A stretch of DNA of 64,000 nt, from NCBI RefSeq assembly GCF_000758545.1, contig NZ_CP009279.1, forward strand, positions 2,914,001-2,978,000, given 5' to 3'. This DNA comes from Paenibacillus sp. FSL H7-0737 (GTDB lineage Bacteria; Bacillota; Bacilli; Paenibacillales; Paenibacillaceae). Below are positions 48,081 through 56,754 of this stretch, piece by piece. A model generated the notes under the pieces. That model made no database searches. It worked only from the letters and a program-made list of their open reading frames with translations, and was not told the origin of the DNA. Numbering within the stretch: the stretch's first letter is position 1; each line of letters opens with the position of its first letter. The translations under genes and the position numbers were made by a program.

Positions 48081-49487
48081 ATGGGGCTGCGAAATAAAAT
48101 GTTTATTCAGCATGCCGTTACGATTGTTATGCTGCTCACAGCGATGTTTTTTATCGTTAATTATACGCTTAACCAAAGTATGATTAAAAGGGATACTCAG
48201 ACGTTAAGTCAGTATTTTGGCTTGCATCGTATTGAGGCATTGAAGATTGTCAGTGATCAGAAAATTAATATAGAACAATTATTTTCAGGTAAGTACGCCC
48301 CCTTTATTGCGTCGCATTTGGCGTCAAACAGCAATTTTCAAGTACAACTATTCGCACTAGATGAGACGATTGTTGGGAGCAGCAGCGATAAAGAAAACTT
48401 ACTTAAACGTAACGATATTCAGAAAGCGCTTACTGGTAATGCTGCCACAGTCATAACTGCAGGTGAAGGTACACAATATCTAATTTACTCAGTTCCCTTC
48501 TGGTATGAAGGAGAAATTGTGGGTGGATTTCGATATTTATTGGACCTCCATGAGAATTTGCAGACATTAAACCAGATGCGCACATGGTTCATCGCTGCAG
48601 CTGTAGGATGTTTAATTTTTTCGCTTATGGTCAGCTATTCATTCTCATCTTTGTTGGTGAGGCCTCTACATGCCTTGCAGCAGGCGCTTAAGCTTGTATC
48701 CATTGGCGATTTTAGCAGAAAGATACAGGCGAGTAGTCAGGATGAGGTAGGAGAATTAGCCAAGGATTTCAATCATATGTCGGATGCGCTGCAACATCAT
48801 ATCAAAATGTTAAAGTATGAACAGGGAAAGCAGAAAGCTTTCTACGACAACATAACTCATGAATTAAAAACACCATTAACTTCGATTATCGGGTTTTCGG
48901 ATTTAATTGAAAGAATGAATAAGAAGGATGATATACAGGAATGTAATACCTATATCCGTAAAGAGAGTACTCGGTTGTTAAATATGGTTGAGGATTTGTT
49001 ACAGACCTCACTGATTGGTGATGAGGCTTGGCGTATCAAGCTGGAGTGTACTGATTTAGGGGCTGTCATTATGGATAGTCTACGTATCTTAGAGCCGACC
49101 CTTCAAAAATCCGCGATTGTTACCACGCTAAAGATCTCATCTTGTGAAGTGAATTTAGATCCCAAGAGAACTCAGCAAGTTCTATTTAACGTGATTGATA
49201 ACGCTATTAAGCATAGTGAATGTACAAATCTCTATATCGAGTTAACGGAGCATGGGGACTGTGGGCTGGTTCGTATCATAGATAACGGGAGAGGGATATC
49301 ACAACAATTGCAAAGTATATTATTTCTACCCTCGGCAGAGAAACAGGATCGTATTATTTCAAACGAATCACATGGGTTAGGATTACCTCTATGTAAACAG
49401 TTTATGGAACTTCAAGGAGGGAGTATCGTCATTACTAGCTCGGAGAAGAAGGGGACAGAGATTCAGCTGAGATTCCTCTTAACATAA
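48081..49487 (+). CDS. sensor histidine kinase
   Basis: The 468-aa protein has a first transmembrane segment at about residues 10-30, a roughly 140-aa extracytoplasmic sensor region, a second segment at about 172-195, HAMP (LVRPLHALQQALKLVSIGDFSRKI), a dimerisation H-box (FYDNITHELKTPLTSIIGF) and a catalytic domain with N-box NVIDNAIKHSE, DNGRGIS and GLGLPLCKQ. TGGAGG precedes the ATG. It pairs with the response regulator upstream; the ligand is unknown. Confidence 0.93.
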   Translation: MGLRNKMFIQHAVTIVMLLTAMFFIVNYTLNQSMIKRDTQTLSQYFGLHRIEALKIVSDQKINIEQLFSGKYAPFIASHLASNSNFQVQLFALDETIVGSSSDKENLLKRNDIQKALTGNAATVITAGEGTQYLIYSVPFWYEGEIVGGFRYLLDLHENLQTLNQMRTWFIAAAVGCLIFSLMVSYSFSSLLVRPLHALQQALKLVSIGDFSRKIQASSQDEVGELAKDFNHMSDALQHHIKMLKYEQGKQKAFYDNITHELKTPLTSIIGFSDLIERMNKKDDIQECNTYIRKESTRLLNMVEDLLQTSLIGDEAWRIKLECTDLGAVIMDSLRILEPTLQKSAIVTTLKISSCEVNLDPKRTQQVLFNVIDNAIKHSECTNLYIELTEHGDCGLVRIIDNGRGISQQLQSILFLPSAEKQDRIISNESHGLGLPLCKQFMELQGGSIVITSSEKKGTEIQLRFLLT

Positions 49488-49491
49488 CAAA

Positions 49492-49507
49492 TGTAAGCGC
49501 TGTTACA
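49492..49507 (+). promoter_or_regulatory. cre-like palindrome between the kinase and DUF3919-like genes
   Basis: TGTAAGCGCTGTTACA has inverted arms TGTAA/TTACA and fits the cre consensus apart from one position. It lies about 50 bases before the GTG at 49558. A second function, as the response-regulator site, is equally possible. Confidence 0.4.
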
Positions 49508-49557
49508 AAACTGATACAAATTTAAAATTTTTCTGATATATGAGGAGGTTAAAGTAA

Positions 49558-50346
49558 GTGCCAGAGGATAAGAAAGGGCTTTCATGGTTTCGCCTCATCT
49601 TGTTACAAGTCATCATAGGCAGTCTGCTAATCGGCATGTGCGCTTACACTTTTCGAATACCTCTTGATGAAGTACATGTTGTACCTCGACAGGAGGATCA
49701 ACTTGACCGGATTGCTGGCGTTCCGATGCGCGTGGATATTACGTATCCAGGCCTAGGGACGATATCCATTGAGGATCCGAAGGAATTGCTGAAATTGAGA
49801 TCTACTTTTTCCGGGTTGTTATCATCAGGAATGCAGCGTCCACAACAGTTAGTTCCGAGACTTCTGTTGACGGGAACGATGGCCTATCTGGATCAAGAAG
49901 ATATTCCTTTTCAAGTGGAAACGAATGCGTTTCACTTCGGTGCAGAGTCAGTTAATTCGCTTAATGTAAGTGCAACTATCCGCAAGCTGCAAAGTACACT
50001 CATCGATAAGATGTTAACAACGTCGAGTATTGGATCTGCTGTGGAAAACAAGATTAATGATGTGTTCACACTACAGCAGGGAGTACTTACAGCTCTCACT
50101 CAGGTTGAGAGGAAGGCGTTGATATCGCAGATTCGTGCAGCAGAGCGTATTATCGATTTCAGCCATTTTGATGACTTACAACGTACACCCGATGCTCACT
50201 TTGTCATTCAGCTCACGAATGATTATCGAGTGAAAAAGCACTGGATCCATGTGGATCGTTATAACGGCGCTTACTTCGTGGTCTATGACCTTCTGGATGA
50301 GACCAATCAAAGAGTCTATTTCAAACTAAATAATGCCTCATACTGA
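49558..50346 (+). CDS. membrane-anchored DUF3919-like protein
   Basis: The 262-aa protein starts at GTG 49558 after GAGGAGG. One transmembrane segment (about residues 12-30, LILLQVIIGSLLIGMCAYTF) leads into an extracytoplasmic region with DITYPGLGTISIEDPKELLKLRSTFSGLL and later HFDDLQRTPDAHFVIQLTND and YNGAYFVVYDLLDE. From memory this resembles DUF3919, encoded near binding-protein importers. It may be an accessory sensor of the two-component system. Function unknown. Confidence 0.5.
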   Translation: MPEDKKGLSWFRLILLQVIIGSLLIGMCAYTFRIPLDEVHVVPRQEDQLDRIAGVPMRVDITYPGLGTISIEDPKELLKLRSTFSGLLSSGMQRPQQLVPRLLLTGTMAYLDQEDIPFQVETNAFHFGAESVNSLNVSATIRKLQSTLIDKMLTTSSIGSAVENKINDVFTLQQGVLTALTQVERKALISQIRAAERIIDFSHFDDLQRTPDAHFVIQLTNDYRVKKHWIHVDRYNGAYFVVYDLLDETNQRVYFKLNNASY

Positions 50347-50368
50347 TCTTGAAGGGATGGTTTAGTCT

Positions 50369-51406
50369 ATGGCGAGAAAGAAAAAAAACAGTAAGTCAGT
50401 CATTTTATTGTCAGTCATAGTAGTTGTGTTGGTAGCGGGGTTCTTCATGTATAAATCAGGAGTATTTGGCGGTAAAGAAATGAAAAAAATCACCGTATAT
50501 TCCATTTTTCAAGAGGAAGAGGCTCGTAAAATTCTGGATAAATTCAAAGCTGAAACTGGAATTGACTATGACATCCTACGTTTACCAAGTGGAGAAGCGG
50601 TATCCCGTGTACAGAATGAAATGTCGAATCCACAAGCCGACTTTCTGATGGGAGGGCCAGCGGATTCGCACCAAGTACTGAAAGAGGCAGGTTCATTGGA
50701 AGCTTATGATTCTCCGAATGCTTCTGACATCGCTGACAATATGAAAGACAAAGATGGCTTCTGGACAGGGTTTTATCTAAATCCAATCGCTATAGGTATT
50801 AATGAAGAACGTTGGAAAGAGAAATATGGTAGTGATCCATACCCTGAAACTTTTAAGGATTTGCTTGATCCTAAATTCAAAGGTGAAATTGGTATGTCCG
50901 ATCCAGCAACATCGGGTACAGCATATACAGCAGTAGCTTCTTTAGCCCAAGTATGGGGTGATGATGAGATGTTGAACTATATCAAACAGTTGCTGCCTAA
51001 CCTTAAGGAAAGACCTAAGTCTGGCATTGAGCCCATTCAGAAAGCTGCTAAAGGGGAGTATACAATTGGCGTGACTTTCCTAGGCGATCAATTGAAGATT
51101 AAATACCAAGGCAACCCAATTGTTAGTGTTGTTCCAGAAGCAGCAGGTTATGAAGTTGGAGCCTTATCCATTGTTAAGGGTGGGCCTAATACAGAGGCTG
51201 CGAAGAAGCTTATGGACTATATGCTTACCAATGAACCGGGTGAGTTGTATACGCAATCTGCATACGCAGTATCCGTTAAAGCATCAGTACCGATTCCTAA
51301 AGGTGGCATTGATATTAAAACAACGAAATACAACGATGCTTATGATTTGTTAAAAGCAGCATCGCAGCGTAAAGAGTTGCAAAATGCATTAAAAGATTTG
51401 AAATAA
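50369..51406 (+). CDS. extracellular substrate-binding protein, Fbp/AfuA/PhnS-type, membrane anchored
   Basis: The 345-aa product has a basic N-terminus and one hydrophobic segment (about residues 11-28) with no cysteine, so there is no lipobox. The protein is likely held by an uncleaved anchor. The mature part (KKITVYSIFQEEEARKILDKFKAETGIDYDILRL, FLMGGPADSHQVLK, PETFKDLLDPKFKGEIGMSDPATSGTAY, EVGALSIVKGGPN) is cluster D periplasmic-binding. The tandem Tyr of ferric-binding proteins is not visible, so an anionic organic ligand such as a phosphonate or sugar phosphate is as likely as iron. GAAGGGATGG precedes the ATG. Confidence 0.85.
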   Translation: MARKKKNSKSVILLSVIVVVLVAGFFMYKSGVFGGKEMKKITVYSIFQEEEARKILDKFKAETGIDYDILRLPSGEAVSRVQNEMSNPQADFLMGGPADSHQVLKEAGSLEAYDSPNASDIADNMKDKDGFWTGFYLNPIAIGINEERWKEKYGSDPYPETFKDLLDPKFKGEIGMSDPATSGTAYTAVASLAQVWGDDEMLNYIKQLLPNLKERPKSGIEPIQKAAKGEYTIGVTFLGDQLKIKYQGNPIVSVVPEAAGYEVGALSIVKGGPNTEAAKKLMDYMLTNEPGELYTQSAYAVSVKASVPIPKGGIDIKTTKYNDAYDLLKAASQRKELQNALKDLK

Positions 51407-51497
51407 AAGAGCCAATAGGGGTATTGCAGGGCTGTACCATATATGATGACTGTAATGCCCCTCAAATTGGATGGCAGAAAGGTGGGAGTCGCCCCCT

Positions 51498-53153
51498 ATG
51501 AAAGAAAAAAAAGGCATTGGGGAGTCGATCAACAGGCTCTTTAAAGATCCGTCGTCACTCGTACTTGTACTGACTAGCTTTGCATTTCTCATTCTATTTG
51601 TTATTTATCCGCTGGTAATCGTTGTGTTTACATCTGGATTTGATAATTGGGCAACGTTTTTTAGTAAACCCCGTTATGGAAAAGCGCTATTAAATACGGT
51701 AGTTAGCTCATCATTATCCGCTTTTACAGCAACAGTGTTTGGATTTATATACGCGTATGCAATTCACTACAGTAACATCAGAGGAAAGAAGTTCTTTCGA
51801 TTTATAGCCTTTATTCCATTATTAGCTCCTTCGGTTATGAGTGGTTTAGCATTCCTATTGCTTTTTGGACGTGGGGGAATGATCTCACAATGGTTAAATA
51901 CCAACTTTAATTTTGAGCTTGATTTGTATGGATTACCGGGGTTGTGGATTGTTCAAACGATATCCTATTTTCCACTTGCCTACATGACTATAACGGGTGT
52001 GCTCCGCGCTATATCACCGAATCTGGAGATAGCAGCACAGAATCTTGGAGCTAGAGGATTCAAATTATTCAGGACGATTACGCTGAAACTTGCACTTCCA
52101 GGTGTTATTAACGCATTCTTGCTGGTAGCGATTAACTGCTTCGCTGACTTCGGAAATCCAAAGCTAATTGGTGGTAACTATTCACTTTTAGCAGTTGAAA
52201 TTTACGGAGAAATCATTAATAACGAGGCAGGACTAGCTTCGGTCATGGGGATTATCTTAGTAATTCCTGCACTGATTGTATTCTGGGTTCAGAATAAGAT
52301 TTTATCTAAAGGCTCCTACTCAACGATAACTGGTAAGCCGGTATCTGGTTTGAAACGGATCACTACGTCTAAGAAGACAGATGCATTACTTTTCTCTTTT
52401 AACAGTTTAATCTCATTGTTCATTATTTCGATGTTTGCGATCACCATTCTTTTCGCCTTTACGAAAAACTTTGGTCGAGATAATACATTCACACTGGATC
52501 ATATAATGAAAGTTGTCTTTAGTTCATCTAGTCCAGCCGTTTTGAACAGCTTAGTGTTATCGCTAATTAGTGCGTTGCTGGCGGTGGCTCTTGCATTAGT
52601 GCTCGCCTATATAGTAGTTCGCAAACCTTTTCCAGGAAAAAAATTACTAGATTTCAGCGCGGTTCTTCCAATTGCGCTTCCAGGAACATTCGTTGGTCTT
52701 GCACTGATTGTTGCGTTTAGTAAAGGTCCGATTGTTTTGCAGGGATCTGCAGCATTGATTGTCATTGCGATGTTACTTAAACAGATGCCTGTAGGTTATC
52801 GGGGCTTGACTGCGTCTTTTAAACAAGTGGATAAATCGATCGAAGAAGCAGCCACCAATCTGGGTGCGAGTAGCCGTAAGACGCTAACAACGATTGTATT
52901 TCCAATGTTGCAAAAAACCGTCGTAGCGAACTTTGTCTATGCGTTTATGAAAAATATGAATACTTTGAGTACGATAATCTTCCTAATTACCCCTAAATGG
53001 GTTGTTGCAGCAGTATCGATCTTTAACTATGCCGAAACGGGAACCTATTATTGGGCAGCCGCTGTGGCAGTGGGTTTGATGGGTGCAACGCTTGGAACAC
53101 TGGGAGTGATCAAGTTGATCTTCCGTTCCAAAGTGAAAATATTTGATTTCTAA
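51498..53153 (+). CDS. ABC importer permease, fused double permease
   Basis: ATG 51498 is 9 bases after GGGAG; the earlier ATG at 51471 has no site. The 551-aa protein has about twelve transmembrane helices and two complete permease domains. Each has an EAA loop: LEIAAQNLGARGFKLFRTITLKLALPG and SIEEAATNLGASSRKTLTTIVFPML. This fused layout is typical of FbpB/AfuB/PhnU-like importers. It is preceded by a binding protein and followed by the ATPase. Confidence 0.92.
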   Translation: MKEKKGIGESINRLFKDPSSLVLVLTSFAFLILFVIYPLVIVVFTSGFDNWATFFSKPRYGKALLNTVVSSSLSAFTATVFGFIYAYAIHYSNIRGKKFFRFIAFIPLLAPSVMSGLAFLLLFGRGGMISQWLNTNFNFELDLYGLPGLWIVQTISYFPLAYMTITGVLRAISPNLEIAAQNLGARGFKLFRTITLKLALPGVINAFLLVAINCFADFGNPKLIGGNYSLLAVEIYGEIINNEAGLASVMGIILVIPALIVFWVQNKILSKGSYSTITGKPVSGLKRITTSKKTDALLFSFNSLISLFIISMFAITILFAFTKNFGRDNTFTLDHIMKVVFSSSSPAVLNSLVLSLISALLAVALALVLAYIVVRKPFPGKKLLDFSAVLPIALPGTFVGLALIVAFSKGPIVLQGSAALIVIAMLLKQMPVGYRGLTASFKQVDKSIEEAATNLGASSRKTLTTIVFPMLQKTVVANFVYAFMKNMNTLSTIIFLITPKWVVAAVSIFNYAETGTYYWAAAVAVGLMGATLGTLGVIKLIFRSKVKIFDF

Positions 53154-53176
53154 TGATTTTGAAGGGAGTGGGTACG

Positions 53177-54259
53177 ATGGAATCCAACATACTACTAGAT
53201 TTGAAAAATGTGAATAAAGTGTTCGGCAATAACCATGTCTTGAAAAATATCAACTTAAAGATTGAACGAGGGAAGTTCATCACCTTCCTTGGTCCGAGTG
53301 GTTGTGGGAAGACGACTTTATTACGTTCCATCGCGGGTTTCTATACCATCGATGATGGTGAGGTGTGGATTGACGGGAATTTGGTTAATGAATTACCTCC
53401 ATATAAAAGGGGCACTCCAATGGTGTTCCAGGAATATGCCTTGTTCCCGCATATGACGGTATTTGATAATATTGCTTATGGACTAGATATTAAGAAAAGA
53501 CCTGAAGCAGAAGTACAGGAACGGGTAATGGCTGTTATGGCTCAGGTCAAATTATCCGGACTTGAAGAGCGATATCCCCATGAAATGTCTGGTGGACAAC
53601 AGCAACGTGTAGCTATGGCTCGTGCCTTAGTGATGAATTCGCCGATTATTCTCCTGGATGAGCCACTAAGTAATCTAGATGCTAAATTACGTGAAGAGGT
53701 ACGCGTTGAGCTGCGAACAATTCAACAGGAACTTGGACTAACCGTAATATATGTAACGCATGATCAATTGGAAGCTTTGTCGATGTCAGATCAGATCGTT
53801 GTTTTTAATAAAGGAGCTATTGATCAGTACGGTACGCCGCATGAAATATATTATAAACCTCGTACACAATATGTAGCTGATTTTATTGGTTCTACCAATT
53901 TTATTGAGGCAGTAGTCATGCAAAGTAAAGAGGGTACGGCAACAGTTAGCTACGGCTTTGGAGGGGATAATGTTACTATTACTACAGATGAAAAGCTGAC
54001 AGAGGGTGAGGAAGTTCTTCTGAGTGTTCGCCCCGAATCATTGCGACTAAATCATCCGGACATTAGCGGATTTAACATCATGGGAGTAGTCCAATCCTCG
54101 ATGTTTCTAGGAGAAAAGGAAAGATATTTCCTTGCAGATCAATGGGGCAAAGAATGGATTGTCGATGCTTATGATATTGGTCAAAAGACTTTCGATGGTC
54201 AAGTTCGGATGAGTGCGGCAATAGACAAAATTCATATTATTAAAAAGGTTAGTCCGTAA
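53177..54259 (+). CDS. ABC importer ATP-binding protein
   Basis: ATG 53177 is 8 bases after AGGGAG; the ATG at 53153 overlaps the permease stop and lacks a site. The 360-aa product has Walker [19 protein letters not shown]-loop QEYALFPHM, signature [15 protein letters not shown], Walker [17 protein letters not shown] and switch His [14 protein letters not shown]-terminal TOBE domain follows ([12 protein letters not shown]). It powers the fused permease. Confidence 0.93.
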   Translation: MESNILLDLKNVNKVFGNNHVLKNINLKIERGKFITFLGPSGCGKTTLLRSIAGFYTIDDGEVWIDGNLVNELPPYKRGTPMVFQEYALFPHMTVFDNIAYGLDIKKRPEAEVQERVMAVMAQVKLSGLEERYPHEMSGGQQQRVAMARALVMNSPIILLDEPLSNLDAKLREEVRVELRTIQQELGLTVIYVTHDQLEALSMSDQIVVFNKGAIDQYGTPHEIYYKPRTQYVADFIGSTNFIEAVVMQSKEGTATVSYGFGGDNVTITTDEKLTEGEEVLLSVRPESLRLNHPDISGFNIMGVVQSSMFLGEKERYFLADQWGKEWIVDAYDIGQKTFDGQVRMSAAIDKIHIIKKVSP

Positions 54260-54274
54260 ACTGAAGTAGATGTT

Positions 54275-54310
54275 CCAAAAAAGGAAAACAGTCGTTTTCC
54301 TTTTTTGGCG
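54275..54310 (+). terminator. strong intrinsic terminator after the ATPase gene
   Basis: CCAAAAAAGGAAAAC pairs perfectly with GTTTTCCTTTTTTGG around AGTC. The paralogous binding-protein gene downstream is therefore at least partly on a separate transcript. Confidence 0.8.
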
Positions 54311-54368
54311 TATCGTTTTTTTATAGAACGGCGGCTATAGGCTAGTTTAGCGGGAGGAGACGTTCTAA

Positions 54369-55385
54369 TTGAGAACAAAGGTAATTATCCTGTCATTGGT
54401 TGCGGTAACAATACTTCTTCTAATATATTTCTATCCTGGCCAGAAAAGCAATCAGCCTCTCAAAGTATATGTAATTTTTCAAGAGGATGAAGCGCGTATT
54501 CTGTTGGAGAAATATAAGAAGAAGACGGGACAGTCTTATGAGCTTATTCGCATGTCTGGCGGTGAGGCAAGCTACCATTTGATGTCGATCAATAAGACAG
54601 GCATTGATGTTGTTCTCGGTGGGCCTGCTGATCTTCATGAGCAGCTCAAGAACAAAGGGAAATTAATTCGCTATTCATCACATGTTGCTGATGAGATCCC
54701 CGACATCTATAAAGATAAAATGGGCTATTGGACAGGTATATACATGGGTGCATTGGCTATTGGTGTAAATGAGCAGGTCTGGAATCAAGATCCTCAGCTT
54801 GTAGCTTTACCTCTTCCGGAACGCTACGAAGACTTATTACGTCCCGAGCTCAAGGGGAAAATTGAAATTCCGGACCCAGAAACCTCAGGTACAGGATACA
54901 CATTGCTAGCCTCTCTTGCACAAGAACGTGGGGAGGAGCAAGCTCTAGCATTGGTGAGTGCTCTTAAGAAGCAGAGTTCATCAACTACATTCTCAGGAAT
55001 TAGTTCTGCCCAGCGGCTTGCAGTAGGTGAAGTTGCTGCTGTTATCAGCTTTATGGGCGACCAGCTTCGATTTAAGAATTCGGGATATGCTATACAATCT
55101 TCTATTCCTCCACAAGCTGGATGGGAGATAGGTGCAGTGTCGATCTTGAAAGGTGGGAACAACGTGACTGCTGCTAAGCAGCTGGTAGATTTTGTACTGT
55201 CAACAGATGCTCAGACAGATTATATGAATTCCGCATTTTCCTTACCTGTGATGCCGAATATTAAGATCCATCCGCTTTTGTCTTCTGTTAAGCTGGAAAA
55301 ATTAATGATTACGTATCGATTCGATATCGCTGCTGCGAACCGAGAGGAATTACTCGCTAAATGGCATGAGGCCAATAAACGCTAA
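54369..55385 (+). CDS. second substrate-binding protein, paralogue of 50369-51406
   Basis: A TTG start follows GGGAGGAGA. The 338-aa product is about 45-50 percent identical by eye to the first binding protein (VYVIFQEDEARILLEKYKKKTG, VVLGGPADLHEQLK, PERYEDLLRPELKGKIEIPDPETSGTGY, WEIGAVSILKGGNN). It too has an uncleavable-looking N-terminal transmembrane segment (residues about 5-21) and no lipobox Cys. It sits beyond a terminator, so it may be expressed differently, for example as a signal receptor or alternative-substrate protein. Confidence 0.85.
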   Translation: MRTKVIILSLVAVTILLLIYFYPGQKSNQPLKVYVIFQEDEARILLEKYKKKTGQSYELIRMSGGEASYHLMSINKTGIDVVLGGPADLHEQLKNKGKLIRYSSHVADEIPDIYKDKMGYWTGIYMGALAIGVNEQVWNQDPQLVALPLPERYEDLLRPELKGKIEIPDPETSGTGYTLLASLAQERGEEQALALVSALKKQSSSTTFSGISSAQRLAVGEVAAVISFMGDQLRFKNSGYAIQSSIPPQAGWEIGAVSILKGGNNVTAAKQLVDFVLSTDAQTDYMNSAFSLPVMPNIKIHPLLSSVKLEKLMITYRFDIAAANREELLAKWHEANKR

Positions 55386-55406
55386 GGGATTGTTCACTCA
55401 TTATTC

Positions 55407-55449
55407 AACGGCCATCGAGAACTTTATGGTTAAGTTCTCAATGGCCGTT
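55407..55449 (+). terminator. bidirectional terminator
   Basis: AACGGCCAT-n-GAGAACTT pairs with AAGTTCTC-n-ATGGCCGTT, then ATTTATT. It ends the second binding-protein gene. Confidence 0.75.
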
Positions 55450-55467
55450 ATTTATTACTCGAGAAAA

Positions 55468-55693
55468 CCAACTTTCATCATATGAAAAATTCACAATAGA
55501 AAATCACAAAATAAACAACTCTATCTAGTTACTTTCAATAAATTCATCATCTATCCCTATTAAATTTCTATACAAATCGGAAAAAGTGAACCCACTACCA
55601 CATTTCAGGTTGTGAAAGTTGGAAAATAGTGCTTATACTAGAGTTATAGAAGGTAAGATTAACCAAAAAAAACACAACATGAGGAGGGTTTAT
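55468..55693. promoter_or_regulatory. rtp upstream region: repeated ACTTTCA motifs, promoter, candidate Ter/operator sites
   Basis: CCAACTTTCA (55468-55477) recurs inverted as TGAAAGTTGG (55613-55622), and TACTTTCAATAAATTCA lies at 55530-55546. The 21-bp CATATGAAAAATTCA-type motif is at 55479-55499. The likely promoter is TTGTGA (55610-55615), an 18-base spacer and TATACT (55634-55639). The inverted motif covers the -35. In B. subtilis, Rtp binds inverted-repeat Ter sites beside its own promoter and represses itself, so this region is the place to look for its sites. The sequence does not match the Bacillus Ter consensus. Confidence 0.45.
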
Positions 55694-56053
55694 ATGGCGT
55701 TTATGATTGCTCAACGGGCTTTTATCAAGGTGTATCTTATAACAATGGTAGAACAACATCGCGGGTATGGATACCAAATGCTTGAGGATTTACGTCGAGA
55801 TTTCAAGGCACATGGATATTCCCCTCCACAGAGCGAAATTTATCGCGCGCTGCATGAGCTGGTACAGCAAGGAATTTTATATCGTACTAAACAGCTAAAA
55901 GGGAATGACCCGAAGGTGGATTTTCAAGAAATCGTCTTATACCATTTCACAACTGATGGAGAAGAGAAAGCGAAGCTATATAAGAAGCAGGTGAAGACGG
56001 ATCTTGATCGCTGCTTAGGTATTTTGAACAAGGCGGTTGCGGATAACTTCTAG
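55694..56053 (+). CDS. rtp: replication terminator protein homologue
   Basis: ATG 55694 follows GAGGAGGG. The product is 119 aa (B. subtilis Rtp is 122). It aligns without gaps of note to what I recall of that protein: QRAFIKVYLITMVEQHRGYG, then SEIYRALHELVQQGIL, FQEIVLYHFTTDGEEKAKLYKKQ and LDRCLGILNKAVADNF, against QRAFLKLYMITMTEQ, VYRSLHELLDDGIL and LYKKQLKVELDRC. The fold is a winged helix dimerising through the C-terminal helix. Family role: binds Ter sites and blocks the replicative helicase in one direction. A PadR-type regulator is the alternative; the close match disfavours it. Confidence 0.88.
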   Translation: MAFMIAQRAFIKVYLITMVEQHRGYGYQMLEDLRRDFKAHGYSPPQSEIYRALHELVQQGILYRTKQLKGNDPKVDFQEIVLYHFTTDGEEKAKLYKKQVKTDLDRCLGILNKAVADNF

Positions 56054-56143
56054 AACTGGAACTATAGTTATATTTTCAGGATGCTCTCACCCTGTTATAA
56101 TGGTTACTGCCGGATAATTGCAGTATATACTTGGAGGTAACAA

Positions 56144-56533
56144 ATGATGGATGAACATATGAAACGTCGATTGGACAAACAACGTAAGCTATTCAGCCAA
56201 CTTGGCATCACTCTAGATGCTCTAACCATACATGAAAAAGAATTCAGTATGAAGCTTCGTGGTTACGATGCGGAGGAAGTGGATACATTTTTAGATAGCG
56301 TAATCAAGGATTATGAGCGTTTTTATGCGACAATTGCTGATCTGATGGATAAATGGCAAGAACAGCAGCTGGAGATGCGAGAATTAAAATCAGAAACCAA
56401 AGCCACAGAGGTTATTCAGGTCCCAGTACTTAGAGGCATCGACCCAAAGGAATTAGAAGAGGTCATTTTAAAACTAGAGACCAATGTCCGTCAGCTTAAA
56501 GAAAAGCTTCCCCAAATTGAAAGCTATTTATAA
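56144..56533 (+). CDS. DivIVA-domain protein
   Basis: The 129-aa product has the DivIVA/GpsB core: DALTIHEKEFSMKLRGYDAEEVDTFLDSVIKDYERFY at residues about 25-60, then a coiled coil to about 110. It is shorter than DivIVA and lacks the second long coil, so it is closer in size to GpsB-type cell-division adaptors, though the residues differ. TTGGAGG precedes the ATG. Location next to rtp may be chance. Confidence 0.8.
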   Translation: MMDEHMKRRLDKQRKLFSQLGITLDALTIHEKEFSMKLRGYDAEEVDTFLDSVIKDYERFYATIADLMDKWQEQQLEMRELKSETKATEVIQVPVLRGIDPKELEEVILKLETNVRQLKEKLPQIESYL

Positions 56534-56585
56534 CTCGTGGATTTTTGAGTTTCAGGAGCTGCGCTTGACATTTATAAATTTACCA

Positions 56586-56615
56586 TTGACGAGTTAGCAG
56601 TTCATGATTTATGAT
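56586..56615 (+). promoter_or_regulatory. sigma-A promoter of the glucose PTS operon
   Basis: TTGACG (56586-56591) and TATGAT (56610-56615) have an 18-base spacer, upstream of the antiterminator RNA. Confidence 0.55.
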
Positions 56616-56645
56616 ATGTTCATAAATGATCATTTATATTTTAGT

Positions 56646-56675
56646 GGCGTGTTACCGTTAAGGGCATGAGCCAAG
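56646..56675 (+). promoter_or_regulatory. GlcT ribonucleic antiterminator (RAT)
   Basis: GTGTTACCGTTAAGGGCATG then AGCC resembles the RAT sequence recognised by GlcT/BglG proteins (GTTAC ... GGCATGAG). Its 3' end overlaps the 5' arm of the terminator that follows, so binding would prevent terminator formation. This is the antitermination layout known for ptsG in B. subtilis, here placed before glcT itself. Confidence 0.75.
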
Positions 56676-56717
56676 GATTGTCTTCATCTCGATGAGACAT
56701 TTCTTGGCTTTTTTTGT
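56669..56717 (+). terminator. attenuator terminator upstream of glcT
   Basis: AGCCAAG-n-TGTCTTCATC pairs with GATGAGACA-n-CTTGGCT around TC, followed by eight Ts. It is conditional, mutually exclusive with the RAT hairpin. Confidence 0.85.
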
Positions 56718-56754
56718 TCCTAATTGACGATAATATGGGAAAGGAGTGATGAGC

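Noticed and set aside
55470..55560. Match to the B. subtilis Ter consensus
   Set aside because: The core CTATGTACTAAAT is not present; only a different repeated motif is seen, reported as a hypothesis.
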